The notes: generated by a model from the letters alone, not told the origin. DNA of 25,758 nucleotides from Bacillota bacterium (GCA_023443925.1 JAEZSL010000264.1:1-25758), one strand, 5' to 3'; numbered from the stretch's first letter, positions 7,540 through 15,282 are shown. A program made the numbers and translations.

Positions 7540-8550
7540 CTAGAATTTACCTGCGTCAGCGGCTTGTTGGATCGCTACCGCTACTGCAACTGTTGCACCA
7601 ACCATAGGATTATTTCCCATACCGATCAGACCCATCATTTCTACGTGGGCAGGAACGGAGGAAGAACCGGCAAACTGAGCATCGGAGTGCATTCTTCCCA
7701 TAGTATCTGTCATACCGTAGGAAGCAGGACCTGCTGCCATGTTATCAGGATGAAGTGTTCTTCCTGTACCGCCGCCGGAAGCTACGGAGAAGTACTTCTT
7801 GCCCTGTTCAACACATTCTTTTTTATAAGTACCTGCAACAGGATGCTGGAATCTGGTAGGATTGGTGGAGTTACCGGTGATAGAAACGTCAACACCTTCT
7901 TTATGCATGATTGCAACACCTTCGGTTACATCATTTGCACCATAGCAGTTAACTTTTGCTCTGTCACCTTTGGAATAAGATTTGCGGAATACTTCTTTTA
8001 CTTCGCCGGTATAATAATCCATCTGTGTTTCAACGAAAGTAAATCCGTTAATTCTGGAAATAACCTGTGCAGCATCTTTTCCAAGACCGTTTAAGATTAC
8101 TCTTAAGGGCTCTTTTCTAACCTTGTTAGCGGATAAAGCGATACCGATGGCACCTTCTGCAGCTGCAAAGGATTCGTGTCCTGCTAAGAATGCGAAACAT
8201 TTTGTTTCTTCTTCCAGTAACATCTTTCCTAAGTTACCATGTCCTAAACCAACTTTTCTCTGATCTGCAACAGAACCGGGAATACAAAAAGCCTGGAGGC
8301 CTTCGCCGATTACGGCTGCGGCATCAGCTGCTTTTCTGCAGTCTTTTTTGATTGCAATGGCAGCGCCTACAAGATATGCCCAACAGGCATTTTCAAAACA
8401 GATTGGCTGAATATCTTTTACCTGATTGTAAACATCAAGGCCGGCATCTTTTGTAATCTTTTCAGCTTCTTCAATAGAAGCAATGCCATAGCTGTTTAAT
8501 ACAGCATTTATTTTATTAATTCTTCTTTCATATGATTCAAATAAAGCCAT
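7540..8550 (-). CDS. GGGtGRT family protein
   Basis: This is a 336-aa soluble protein with the family-naming motif GGGTGRT at about residue 259. It is followed by a highly conserved C-terminal block (LHPDNMAAGPASYGMTDTMG, then HVEMMGLIGMGNNPMVGA). No biochemical function is established to my knowledge. It is found next to NifU-like scaffold proteins in anaerobes, as here, so a role in Fe-S cluster or metal handling is inferred from context only. The start is supported by GGAGGA upstream. It follows the NifU-like gene by 18 bp, so the two are one operon, ended by the hairpin at 7442-7483. Confidence 0.88.
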   Translation of the reverse strand: MALFESYERRINKINAVLNSYGIASIEEAEKITKDAGLDVYNQVKDIQPICFENACWAYLVGAAIAIKKDCRKAADAAAVIGEGLQAFCIPGSVADQRKVGLGHGNLGKMLLEEETKCFAFLAGHESFAAAEGAIGIALSANKVRKEPLRVILNGLGKDAAQVISRINGFTFVETQMDYYTGEVKEVFRKSYSKGDRAKVNCYGANDVTEGVAIMHKEGVDVSITGNSTNPTRFQHPVAGTYKKECVEQGKKYFSVASGGGTGRTLHPDNMAAGPASYGMTDTMGRMHSDAQFAGSSSVPAHVEMMGLIGMGNNPMVGATVAVAVAIQQAADAGKF

Positions 8551-8568
8551 TTTATGTATCCTCCTCTA

Positions 8569-9261
8569 TTATTCTTTTCTCGGGTCAATAATCTTAACTG
8601 CGTCAGCAACACGTCCGTATTGTCCCTTGGATTTCTCATAAGCGGTATTGGGGTCATCACCTTTTTTAATGAAATCAGTCATTTTACCTAAGTTAACGAA
8701 CTGATAACCGATGATTAAATCTTCTTCATCAAGTGCAATACCGGTTACATAGCCTTCTGCCATTTCAAGATAACGAGGACCTTTTTTTAATGTACCGTAC
8801 ATTGTACCAACCTGGCTTCTTAAACCTTTTCCTAAATCTTCAAGTCCGGCACCGATAGGTAAACCGTCTTCGGAAAAAGCACTCTGTGTTCTGCCGTAAG
8901 CGATCTGTAAGAAAAGTTCTCTCATGGCAGTATTAATAGCATCACAAACCAAATCGGTGTTTAAAGCTTCTAAAACCGTTCTTCCCGGAAGTATTTCTGC
9001 TGCCATAGCTGCAGAGTGAGTCATACCGGAACATCCGATTGTTTCAATCAATGCTTCCTGAATAATACCATCTTTAACATTTAAGGTTAATTTACATGCA
9101 CCTTGCTGCGGTGCACACCAGCCAACACCATGTGTTAAACCGGAAATATCCTTTACTTCCTTTGCTTGTACCCATTTTGCTTCTTCCGGTATAGGTGCTG
9201 CCCCATGGTTTACGCCCTGCGCAACCGGACACATCGTTTCTACTTCATGTGAATAAATCAT
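8569..9261 (-). CDS. NifU-like iron-sulfur cluster scaffold protein
   Basis: This is a 230-aa protein related to the NifU/IscU N-terminal domain. Likely cluster ligands are among Cys49 and Cys56 (GWCAPQQGACKL), Cys77 (IGCSGMTHSAAMAAE) and Cys106 (LVCDAIN). It is longer than IscU (about 130 aa), with an extra C-terminal half (LGKGLRSQVGTMYGTLKKG onward). I place the start at 9261 because GAAAGGAGT lies 6 nt before that ATG; the ATG 24 nt upstream overlaps this site and has none of its own. It probably assembles or carries Fe-S clusters together with the GGGtGRT protein encoded 18 bp downstream. A perfect palindrome lies about 110 bp upstream. Confidence 0.85.
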   Translation of the reverse strand: MIYSHEVETMCPVAQGVNHGAAPIPEEAKWVQAKEVKDISGLTHGVGWCAPQQGACKLTLNVKDGIIQEALIETIGCSGMTHSAAMAAEILPGRTVLEALNTDLVCDAINTAMRELFLQIAYGRTQSAFSEDGLPIGAGLEDLGKGLRSQVGTMYGTLKKGPRYLEMAEGYVTGIALDEEDLIIGYQFVNLGKMTDFIKKGDDPNTAYEKSKGQYGRVADAVKIIDPRKE

Positions 9262-9367
9262 GTCAAGACTCCTTTCAATGTACATAAATATGCTAAACTG
9301 CGGAATGTTATTATTTTAACATCGCACTCGCACCTATTTTCTCATAAAAAAACAAAATAGTCTATAG

Positions 9368-9390
9368 TTTTTCATAAAATTTATGAAAAA
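9368..9390 (-). promoter_or_regulatory. Perfect 23-bp palindrome upstream of the NifU-like operon (operator candidate)
   Basis: TTTTTCATAAA (9368-9378), one central base, TTTATGAAAAA (9380-9390): 11-bp arms with no mismatch. On the minus strand TTTTCA and TATAGA fall 17 nt apart across it (4 of 6 matches each), a weak promoter. A further related half-site, CTCATAAAA, lies at about 9341-9349. It does not match the Fur, PerR or IscR consensus sequences I know. Confidence 0.5.
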
Positions 9391-9410
9391 TGTACTTCCA
9401 TTTTCAGGCA

Positions 9411-9450
9411 GAAGAAAGGCTGCGGCACTCTATTTTAACAGGCCGCAGCG
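9411..9450 (-). terminator. Terminator of the DNA glycosylase gene
   Basis: GCTGCGGC (9419-9426) pairs with GCCGCAGC (9442-9449) around a 15-nt loop. On the minus strand it is followed by TTTCTTCT, directly after the stop codon of the 9453-10046 gene. Confidence 0.75.
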
Positions 9451-9452
9451 CT

Positions 9453-10046
9453 TTATTTAACCTTGACGGAAACATATTTATTGTCTTTTAACGTGAATCT
9501 CCACAGGTATTCCCTGGCTTCTCCGGCATAATCGATATTGATGCGTTTTGATGCAACAATCCCGTTATCCAGGGGGTATTTCGTATCCTCCAGATACAGA
9601 CGGTCTCCGCATAAGTCCATACCGTAGTTATTCTTATCAATCCCCATAGCCTTACATAACTTGCCGGGGCCGCTGCATAAATTAAGGACTTTATCCGTTC
9701 CCCGGCGCTCTTTCATTAAATCCAGTCCTTCTGTCGGTTCCAGGGCACGCAGCAGCACCACTTCCGGCATATCCACGCCGTTAGTCACGATATTCATACA
9801 ATAATACATACCATAGATCAGATAGATATAGGCATGTCCGCCTATCCCATACTGGACATTGGTCCTTCCGGAGGGGCTCCTTTTATAAGAATGGGCGGCC
9901 GCATCTTTTGTCCCCATATAAGCTTCTGTTTCAACGATGATTCCTTTTACAGTGCCTTCCTCCGTTTCATGCACCAGGGTAAGGCCTAAAAGTTCTCTGG
10001 CTACGGTAACGGCATCCCGCAGGTAAAAATCTCTTACTACTTTCAT
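9453..10046 (-). CDS. 3-methyladenine DNA glycosylase, AAG/MPG family
   Basis: This is a 197-aa protein, normal length for bacterial members. It cleaves alkylated purines from DNA to start base-excision repair. Diagnostic blocks are ARELLGLTLVH (residues 16-26), the catalytic-site IIVETEAYMGTKDAAAHSYK, then YIYLIYGMYYCMNIVT, RALEP and LCSGPGKLCKAMGI. The ribosome site is modest (AGTGAGAG). It is monocistronic: a perfect consensus promoter lies about 110 bp upstream and a hairpin terminator directly follows. A conserved plain repair gene. Confidence 0.93.
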   Translation of the reverse strand: MKVVRDFYLRDAVTVARELLGLTLVHETEEGTVKGIIVETEAYMGTKDAAAHSYKRSPSGRTNVQYGIGGHAYIYLIYGMYYCMNIVTNGVDMPEVVLLRALEPTEGLDLMKERRGTDKVLNLCSGPGKLCKAMGIDKNNYGMDLCGDRLYLEDTKYPLDNGIVASKRINIDYAGEAREYLWRFTLKDNKYVSVKVK

Positions 10047-10152
10047 AATTCACTCTCACTTTGCCGTTCACGGCAGATATATTGAAATTAATGGGTAAAG
10101 ATGTTTAACTAATTTTGTTCATTAAAACCGGTAGGTCTCACTTTTGTTCTTT

Positions 10153-10181
10153 ATTATACAAAAAGACAGCTGCAGTGTCAA
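10153..10181 (-). promoter_or_regulatory. Perfect consensus sigma-A promoter for the DNA glycosylase
   Basis: On the minus strand, TTGACA (10176-10181), a 17-nt spacer and TATAAT (10153-10158): both boxes match at all six positions. Expected start is near 10146, giving a leader of about 100 nt. Confidence 0.8.
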
Positions 10182-10230
10182 AACTTTACATTAAAAATAA
10201 GAATAGTAAAGATCAGTTTCCACTGCAGCT
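10168..10230. repeat. Inverted repeat overlapping the glycosylase promoter
   Basis: AGCTGCAGTG (10168-10177) is complementary to CACTGCAGCT (10221-10230), with an inner pair CTTTAC/GTAAAG. On the minus strand the downstream arm covers the end of the -35 box and part of the spacer, and is followed by TCTTTTTG. It could be a terminator for something formerly upstream, an operator pair, or both. Confidence 0.5.
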
Positions 10231-10244
10231 ATGATATTTTGTGA

Positions 10245-10315
10245 TACTTATCTTATTTAAATGTTACTATATCTCGTATTACTTATCTTATTTAATATTG
10301 TTACGATATCTCGTA
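10245..10315. repeat. Two tandem 35/36-nt AT-rich repeats
   Basis: Copies at 10245-10279 and 10280-10315 both read TACTTATCTTATTTAA, then a variable 2-4 nt, then GTTAC(T/G)ATATCTCGTA. A third copy begins at 10316 (TACTTA) and gives way to the gene fragment. Confidence 0.6.
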
Positions 10316-10318
10316 TAC

Positions 10319-10408
10319 TTAGCTCATTACAACATCCACCAGTTCGCCTTCAGTGATTACGATTACATCACTAAAACCGATTGCCTTTAACATGGGCTCA
10401 CTCTGCAT
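10319..10408 (-). pseudogene. 29-codon fragment resembling stage III sporulation protein AH
   Basis: An ATG-to-TAA frame encodes 29 residues whose middle reads LKAIGFSDVIVITEGELV followed by DVV. The pattern (x-A-x-GF-x-DV-V-x-I-T-x-G-x-VDVV) resembles a block near the C-terminus of SpoIIIAH in Clostridia, from memory of the family. A stop lies two codons upstream and the rest of the gene is absent. Its base composition is richer in GC than the surrounding DNA. It could instead be a small unrelated peptide; there is no ribosome site. Confidence 0.3.
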
Positions 10409-10718
10409 TACTTATTTTAGTCTTCATTTTGTTTCTTTATTCTAAATTACTCATTCTATGATTACTTAGTTTAATCTGGATTTTGTTTTACCAAGTTTTA
10501 CTTATCTATACGTTTCCCTTTTCACTCTACATCATTTATTAATTTTAATTTGCTTCAGTCCATAGTACTTAATTTAACCTTAGTTTTATTATTCATTCTG
10601 GAGTGTTTATTTTTTACTTTCATTAAGTTTTCTGCACCGTACTGCTTCTCTTAATTTTACTTTGCTTTTATATTTTTCACATTGATAATCAAACCTTTAT
10701 TCTGCCCTCACTGTTTCA

Positions 10719-12362
10719 TCAGCCGGTCTTCTCATTCAGTTCTCCCAGTCTGCATAATTCCTCTTCCACCAAGCTTTTCTCCAGCCGCTGAAATAATATC
10801 TCCGTTTCCGGGATTTTGGTCCCTGTCGGTATAAACCTCGTATTCCAATTAGATTTAATACCAAACCAATTCAGCACCTTCTCCGATGAAAAGGGCAGAA
10901 ACGGGGCCAGCAGATTAGCATAGTTCACTGCAAGCTGAACACAGTTATATAGCGTATTCCTGCATTTAGCAGTATCTTCATTCCTGGTAAGCCAGGGCGC
11001 CTGTGCATCAAAGTATTTATTTCCATAATGAATGAAATCAAAGATTCCGTCTAAGGCTTCCTTAAGTTTTCCTTCTCTGATATTTTCCCCTGTCTTTTCA
11101 TAGACTTGATCAATTTTACTTACTACTCCCATGGAGAAAACCCCGGCCGGTACCGTACTGCCGAAATATTTTTGAATAAATACCAGGGTTCTGTTTATAA
11201 AATTGCCGTAGTTACCCAACAGTTCACCGTTATGAATCTTGATATACTCATGCCAGGAAAAATCCGTATCTCTTTTTTCAGGGCCGTTGGCTATGAAAAA
11301 ATACCTGAGAGAATCCGGGTCATAACGCTCTACGATATCCTTTACCCATATAGCCCAGTTCCGGCTTGTTGAAATCTTTTTTCCCTCCAGAGTCAGATAT
11401 TCATTGGAAATGATATAGTCCGGCTGATGAAGACCTTCCCCGTGAGCCATAATTAGGGACGGTAAAATGATGGTGTGAAACGGGATATTATCTTTGGCAT
11501 GAATATAGTAATGGAGAGCCTCTTCCCCCCATAACTCTTCAAATGCTACACCTCTTTCCTTAGCTTCAATGGCACTCATAGACAAATAACCAAGTACATT
11601 TTCCGCCCAGATGTAGATTTTCTTATCTTCATATCCTTCTTTTGGAACCGGTATACCCCAGTTTAAGTCCCTTGTTAGTGCACGGTCGCGAAGGCCTTCT
11701 TCCAGATACCTTCTGGTAAAGGAAACCGCATTTTTACGCCATCCCTTCCTTGTTAGAAGCAGTTCCTTCAGCCTGGCTTCTAACCTGCTGACTGCAATAT
11801 ATAAGTGCTTTGCATTCCGAAATTCCGGTTTACCACCGCAAATGGAACATTCCGGTTCCAGCAGCAGCTCCGGTTCCATTACACTGCCGCAGGCATCACA
11901 TTGGTCGCCTCTGGATTTCTCACCGCATTGGGGACAGTTTCCCTTTACAAACCGGTCCGGCAGAAACTGCCTGCATTTTCCGCAATAAGCCTGAGGTGCT
12001 TCCTTTTCATATACAAGATCAGATTGGTATAATTTAAGGTGAAATTCCTTTACGAATTCCACATGCTCTGGCTGGGAGGTTTTCCCGTATCTGTCATAAG
12101 CAAAACCCAGCTTTTCAAAACAGTATAAAAATTCCGAGTGGTAGAAGTCACTGATTTCTGCAGGTGTCCTACCTTCCTGTTTTGCCCTTATGGTGACCGG
12201 AGTTCCATGACAGTCACTGCCTGAAACATAGTATACATCATCCCCATTGGCTCTATAATAACGCGCAATCACATCTCCCGGCAACAGCCCGGCTATGTGC
12301 CCTATATGCAGAGATCCGTTTGCATAAGGCCATGCACCTCCAATTAATACTTTCTTATTCAC
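10719..12362 (-). CDS. metG: Methionyl-tRNA synthetase, archaeal-type, without C-terminal tRNA-binding domain
   Basis: This is a 547-aa class I synthetase that charges tRNA-Met. The HIGH motif is H19-I-G-H22 (SLHIGH). A long zinc-knuckle insertion has four CxxC pairs (C127/130, C143/146, C155/158, C172/175). The KMSKS loop is K329-I-S-T-S-R334 within GKKISTSRNWAIWV, a wording I associate with archaeal MetRS (for example Pyrococcus) rather than the usual KMSKS of bacterial enzymes. It ends after the anticodon-binding helices; the C-terminal EMAP/Trbp111 domain common in Firmicutes is absent. GAGGG lies 5 nt before the ATG. It is controlled by a T-box leader. It is probably a second or horizontally acquired copy, which the window cannot show. 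Confidence 0.93.
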   Translation of the reverse strand: MNKKVLIGGAWPYANGSLHIGHIAGLLPGDVIARYYRANGDDVYYVSGSDCHGTPVTIRAKQEGRTPAEISDFYHSEFLYCFEKLGFAYDRYGKTSQPEHVEFVKEFHLKLYQSDLVYEKEAPQAYCGKCRQFLPDRFVKGNCPQCGEKSRGDQCDACGSVMEPELLLEPECSICGGKPEFRNAKHLYIAVSRLEARLKELLLTRKGWRKNAVSFTRRYLEEGLRDRALTRDLNWGIPVPKEGYEDKKIYIWAENVLGYLSMSAIEAKERGVAFEELWGEEALHYYIHAKDNIPFHTIILPSLIMAHGEGLHQPDYIISNEYLTLEGKKISTSRNWAIWVKDIVERYDPDSLRYFFIANGPEKRDTDFSWHEYIKIHNGELLGNYGNFINRTLVFIQKYFGSTVPAGVFSMGVVSKIDQVYEKTGENIREGKLKEALDGIFDFIHYGNKYFDAQAPWLTRNEDTAKCRNTLYNCVQLAVNYANLLAPFLPFSSEKVLNWFGIKSNWNTRFIPTGTKIPETEILFQRLEKSLVEEELCRLGELNEKTG

Positions 12363-12477
12363 ATGAATCCCTCACTTTCATCCAGGTTATAACAAATTAT
12401 ATGAATTATTTCATATTATGCTGCAAATTTTTATCGATTTATTAAAACAGCTATACGGCGTCTGAATAATTTCCATC

Positions 12478-12523
12478 AAAAAAGCTCTCACCCCCGAAAT
12501 ATATATTTCGAGGACGAGAGCCG
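12478..12523 (-). terminator. Intrinsic terminator of the T-box leader
   Basis: On the minus strand GCTCTCGTCCTCGAAAT folds on ATTTCGGGGGTGAGAGC, a stem of about 19 bp with a few G-T wobbles and almost no loop, followed by six T (12478-12483). It would compete with the antiterminator that includes the T-box sequence. Confidence 0.85.
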
Positions 12524-12787
12524 TATAAGCTTCGTGTTACCACCTCTATTTTACCCGTATCTCACAATACAGGCCTCTGCAGCTACGGACATAAAATGAT
12601 ATATCGATAGCCTGGCACGTTAACGAGTGCATCCGTCGCAGCCTGTTCATTCCTAAATGAAGTCGGTGCGCAGCTCCAAGACCATTTTCAGAAACAACTT
12701 CCATACCCCTTCCCACCATACAGGGCTCTCTGTGATTTCGTTTATTTCTTACTCTTCTTTTCGTTGCTTTTAAAATATTATATCTAA
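12478..12787 (-). promoter_or_regulatory. T-box riboswitch leader of metG (Met specifier)
   Basis: This is an RNA leader that binds uncharged tRNA and permits read-through. On the minus strand it shows the stem I start (AGAGAGCCCTGTATGGTGGG, about 12714-12733) and a specifier loop GAAAATGGTC with AUG at 12683-12685, the methionine codon. GGAGCTGCG follows, as is usual in this class. The T-box-like sequence AGAGGTGGTAACACG is at 12533-12547, directly before the terminator. The T-box core departs from the common TGGNACCGCG at two positions. The gap from terminator to start codon is about 115 nt. Confidence 0.82.
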
Positions 12788-12793
12788 TTATGC

Positions 12794-12822
12794 AGTATAG
12801 TATGAGTTGCATAAAAAGTCAA
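12794..12822 (-). promoter_or_regulatory. Promoter of the T-box/metG transcript
   Basis: On the minus strand, TTGACT (12817-12822), 17 nt, TATACT (12794-12799). It is five of six in each box, with ideal spacing. Start expected near 12787. Confidence 0.75.
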
Positions 12823-12826
12823 TATT

Positions 12827-12926
12827 GAATTTTATTTTATTATCTCAGATGAATTTTATTTTATTATCTCAGTATTGAATTTTATTTTATATCTCAGTAT
12901 CGAATTTTATTTTATATCTCAGTATT
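12827..12926. repeat. Four tandem copies of a 24-26 bp AT-rich repeat
   Basis: Units begin at 12827, 12851, 12877 and 12902, each GAATTTTATTTTAT, then (TAT)ATCTCAG, then AT, TATT or TATC. A decayed fifth unit (GAATTTTATATTTTATAC) follows at about 12942. The array abuts the -35 box of the metG promoter, with only 4 bp between. The rest of 12927-13123 is AT-rich with no gene supported. Confidence 0.75.
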
Positions 12927-13123
12927 TTATTTATAACTCATGGAATTTTATATTTTATACTAGATTTTATAATTTACGAGTGCTTATATCATTGCATCAC
13001 ACACGATTACAGATTTATGAAATCAATAATTAAGGATTAAGATATGTTCTTTCTATCTTCTGTTCAATTATATGAAGAATTTTTCTTTATGATCATCATA
13101 TTAAATCTACCCTCTTTTATCAA

Positions 13124-13190
13124 AGCCGCAGTGTCAGAAACCTCTCTTCACAACAATCAGGATGAAGGAGCAGTGCCAAACCCTGCGGCT
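13124..13190. terminator. Long GC-armed hairpin after the DUF255 gene (possible terminator)
   Basis: AGCCGCAG (13124-13131) is complementary to CTGCGGCT (13183-13190). An inner CTTCA/TGAAG pair shortens the loop. On the plus strand GTTTTTAGTTT follows; on the minus strand, the direction of the adjacent gene, only TTTGAT. It probably ends the DUF255 transcript but is imperfect. Confidence 0.4.
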
Positions 13191-13199
13191 GTTTTTAGT

Positions 13200-15282
13200 T
13201 TAACCCGATTTTTCGGTATTTATTAATAATTCTTCCAGTTCGATTAAATTCTGTACCGGAGACCTGCAGGCGTGATTTTCACATAGATAATAAGCTGTAT
13301 TGGCTTCCTTAATATGATAGGCCCCGGTATATTCAGCTAACTTTAGAAGCTGTTCCTGATTCTCCTTTGTTTTAACCAGGACGGTTATATCCGGCAGAAA
13401 ATGCTTTGCCAGTAATTTTCTTAATTCCACTAGCTGAGAGTCCTGAGATAAAACAGCAATCAATTCTCTTGAAGGATACACCACCTGCATCAAAGCCATT
13501 AAAGAAAAACAATAGGCACTGGGATAATCCGCAATATTACGTGCAATATAGGTTAGCTGCTTATCGGCTGACTGCATCCATTCCGGATTGCCGGTAAATG
13601 CAGCCAGTTTTTGTAATACATAGGCTGCCACCGAATTACCGGAGGGTATGGCACCATCATATAATTCTTTGGGCCGGTGGATTAAGGTTTCCGCATCCGA
13701 TCCATACAGGTAGAAACCGCCTTTTTCACTGTCCCAAAACTTTTCGAGCATAACACCGGCTAATGCTGCTCCATGCTCTAAATATTTCAAATCCAGAGTA
13801 GCTTCATAGAGTTCGATGAGGGCCATGCAATAAAAAGCATAATCATCAATATGTCCGGTGCCGCTGGCCTTACCGTCCCGGTAATGAACATAGAGCTGAT
13901 TCTCCTGGCTTAAATTCTTTTGGATAAACTGTTCCGCCCTCTCAGCAGCCTGCAGATACGGCTCCCTGCCTAAGATTTTATATGCTTTTGCAAAGGCTGC
14001 TATCATAATTCCGTTCCAGGAGGTCAATATTTTATCATCCTTATGAAGAACTGTTCTGCCTGCCCGGTAAGCCAGAACTTTTTTTCTTAATACAGCGATT
14101 TTATCATTTTCCAGACCATTCTTTATTTCTCCGTGAAGTCTGTTGGGGATGTTTTCTCCTTCAAAATTACCTTTTGAAGTAATGCCATAGTAGTCATTAA
14201 AATAATTACCGTCTTCTTTTCCCAGTAAATCGATAATTTCCACCGGAGTAAAAACATAAAATTTACCCTCCACCCCTTCGCTGTCCGCATCCTGGGCACA
14301 GTAAAAACCGCCGTCTTCCGAGGTAAGTTCCCTGAGTATATACTCCATGATCATTTCCGCGATCTGATGGTAATGTTCCTTTTTCGTAAACTGGTAGGCT
14401 TCCAGATAGGTCAAAATAAGCAAACCGTTATCATACAGCATTTTTTCAAAATGCGGTACCAGCCACTTCTCATCCGTAGAATATCTGGAAAACCCATAAC
14501 CAATATGATCAAAAATCCCACCCCGGTACATGCTGTCCAAAGTTTTTTCCACAGCAGTTAAGGCTGGTTTATCACCTTTATAATAGGCTGCTCTTAACAA
14601 AAACATCAGATTATGGGGTGTTGGGAACTTAGGAGCTCTTCCAAAACCTCCGTACTGCTTATCAAAATAACTGGTCAGGCTGCGGACGGCGGTAGCTATG
14701 AGTTCTTCCGTCACATCCTCCGGGGAACCCTCCTGGTCTGCTTCCGCTTTTAACGAGCCGGCAACTCCCTCACCGGTTTGAATCAGAGCGTTCCTGTCCT
14801 TTTCCCACTTTTCCTGTACTGCTTCCAGCAGATTGAGAAAACCCGGCATATGATGTCTTGACCTTTTTGGAAAATAAGTTCCGGCAAAAAATGGTCTCTG
14901 GTCCGGCAGCATAAATATAGTCAGCGGCCATCCGCCGCTGCCCGTTAATTTCTGGCAGACGGACATATAGATACTGTCTACATCCGGACGTTCTTCTTTG
15001 TCTACTTTTATAGCAACAAAATAGCGGTTTAGGTACTCCGCTACTTCCTCATCTTCAAAAGATTCATGAGCCATTACGTGGCACCAATGACAAGTAGTAA
15101 ACTGCACCCATTCAGGAGTAGCCAATAGACAAGAATATCGGTTTATCTTCTGCTTTTGCTTTTGCAAAGGCTTCATCATTCCACGCATACCAATCAACAG
15201 GGTTATAAGCGTGTTGAAGTAGATATGGACTTTTTTCATTTATTAATCTATTGGCTACTTTATCAGTAGTAGGCACAGGCAT
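13200..15282 (-). pseudogene. DUF255/YyaL-type thioredoxin-domain protein, interrupted by a 19-nt insertion
   Basis: The family (about 680 aa) has an N-terminal thioredoxin-like domain with CxxC and a C-terminal alpha/alpha-toroid domain resembling glycosidases; the human relative is SPATA20. The ATG at 15282, with AAGGAAGG upstream, opens a perfect N-terminus: [21 protein letters not shown], shown here as pieces [12 protein letters not shown] and [12 protein letters not shown], then [10 protein letters not shown]. It stops at TGA 15112-15114 after 56 residues. The expected continuation TCHWCHVMAHESFEDEEVAE lies in another frame from 15095 and runs intact to 13200 (about 631 residues). Between them are 19 extra nucleotides. 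A longer open frame from 15239 spans the break but its first 48 residues are out-of-frame nonsense. I infer a recent null allele, unless frameshifting or internal initiation rescues it. Confidence 0.85.
15096..15114 (-). other. 19-nt insertion breaking the DUF255 reading frame
   Basis: On the minus strand GGCTACTCC (Gly-Tyr-Ser) should be followed directly by ACTTGTCATTGG (Thr-Cys-His-Trp). Instead TGAATGGGTGCAGTTTACT intervenes. It brings an immediate TGA and shifts the frame by one. Removing it restores the family sequence exactly across the junction. The insertion ends in ACT next to another ACT. Confidence 0.8.

Larger units (their letters stand above)
10047..10718. other. Long AT-rich non-coding region with repeats and a gene fragment
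   Basis: This gap of about 670 bp lies between metG and the glycosylase gene. It holds the glycosylase promoter (10153-10181), an inverted repeat (10168-10230), two tandem 35/36-nt repeats (10245-10315) and a 29-codon remnant (10319-10408). The motif TACTTA recurs at 10245, 10280, 10316, 10409, 10463, 10499 and 10566. The rest is T-rich on the plus strand with no supported gene. No clear terminator for metG was found. Confidence 0.6.

Noticed and set aside
7465..8094. 209-codon plus-strand frame
   Set aside because: It lies wholly antisense to the conserved GGGtGRT gene and its product is Cys/His-rich nonsense; codon-position shadow.
12546..12812. 88-codon minus-strand frame upstream of metG
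   Set aside because: It coincides with the T-box leader, whose specifier, T-box sequence and terminator explain the conservation; no ribosome site.
12827..12926. CRISPR array
   Set aside because: Repeats are contiguous with no spacers, low complexity, and no cas gene is near.
10153..13190. Shared terminator family based on GACACTGC(A/G)GCT in the hairpins at 10168 and 13124
   Set aside because: The shared stretch is short; at 10168 it is explained by a consensus promoter, and the rest of the two hairpins differs.
13044..13226. 60-codon plus-strand frame
   Set aside because: No ribosome site; it runs through the hairpin after the DUF255 gene and into that gene's end.
15112..15239. N-terminus of the 679-codon frame starting at 15239 as the true DUF255 start
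   Set aside because: Those residues match nothing, while another frame of the same DNA encodes the exact family N-terminus from 15282.
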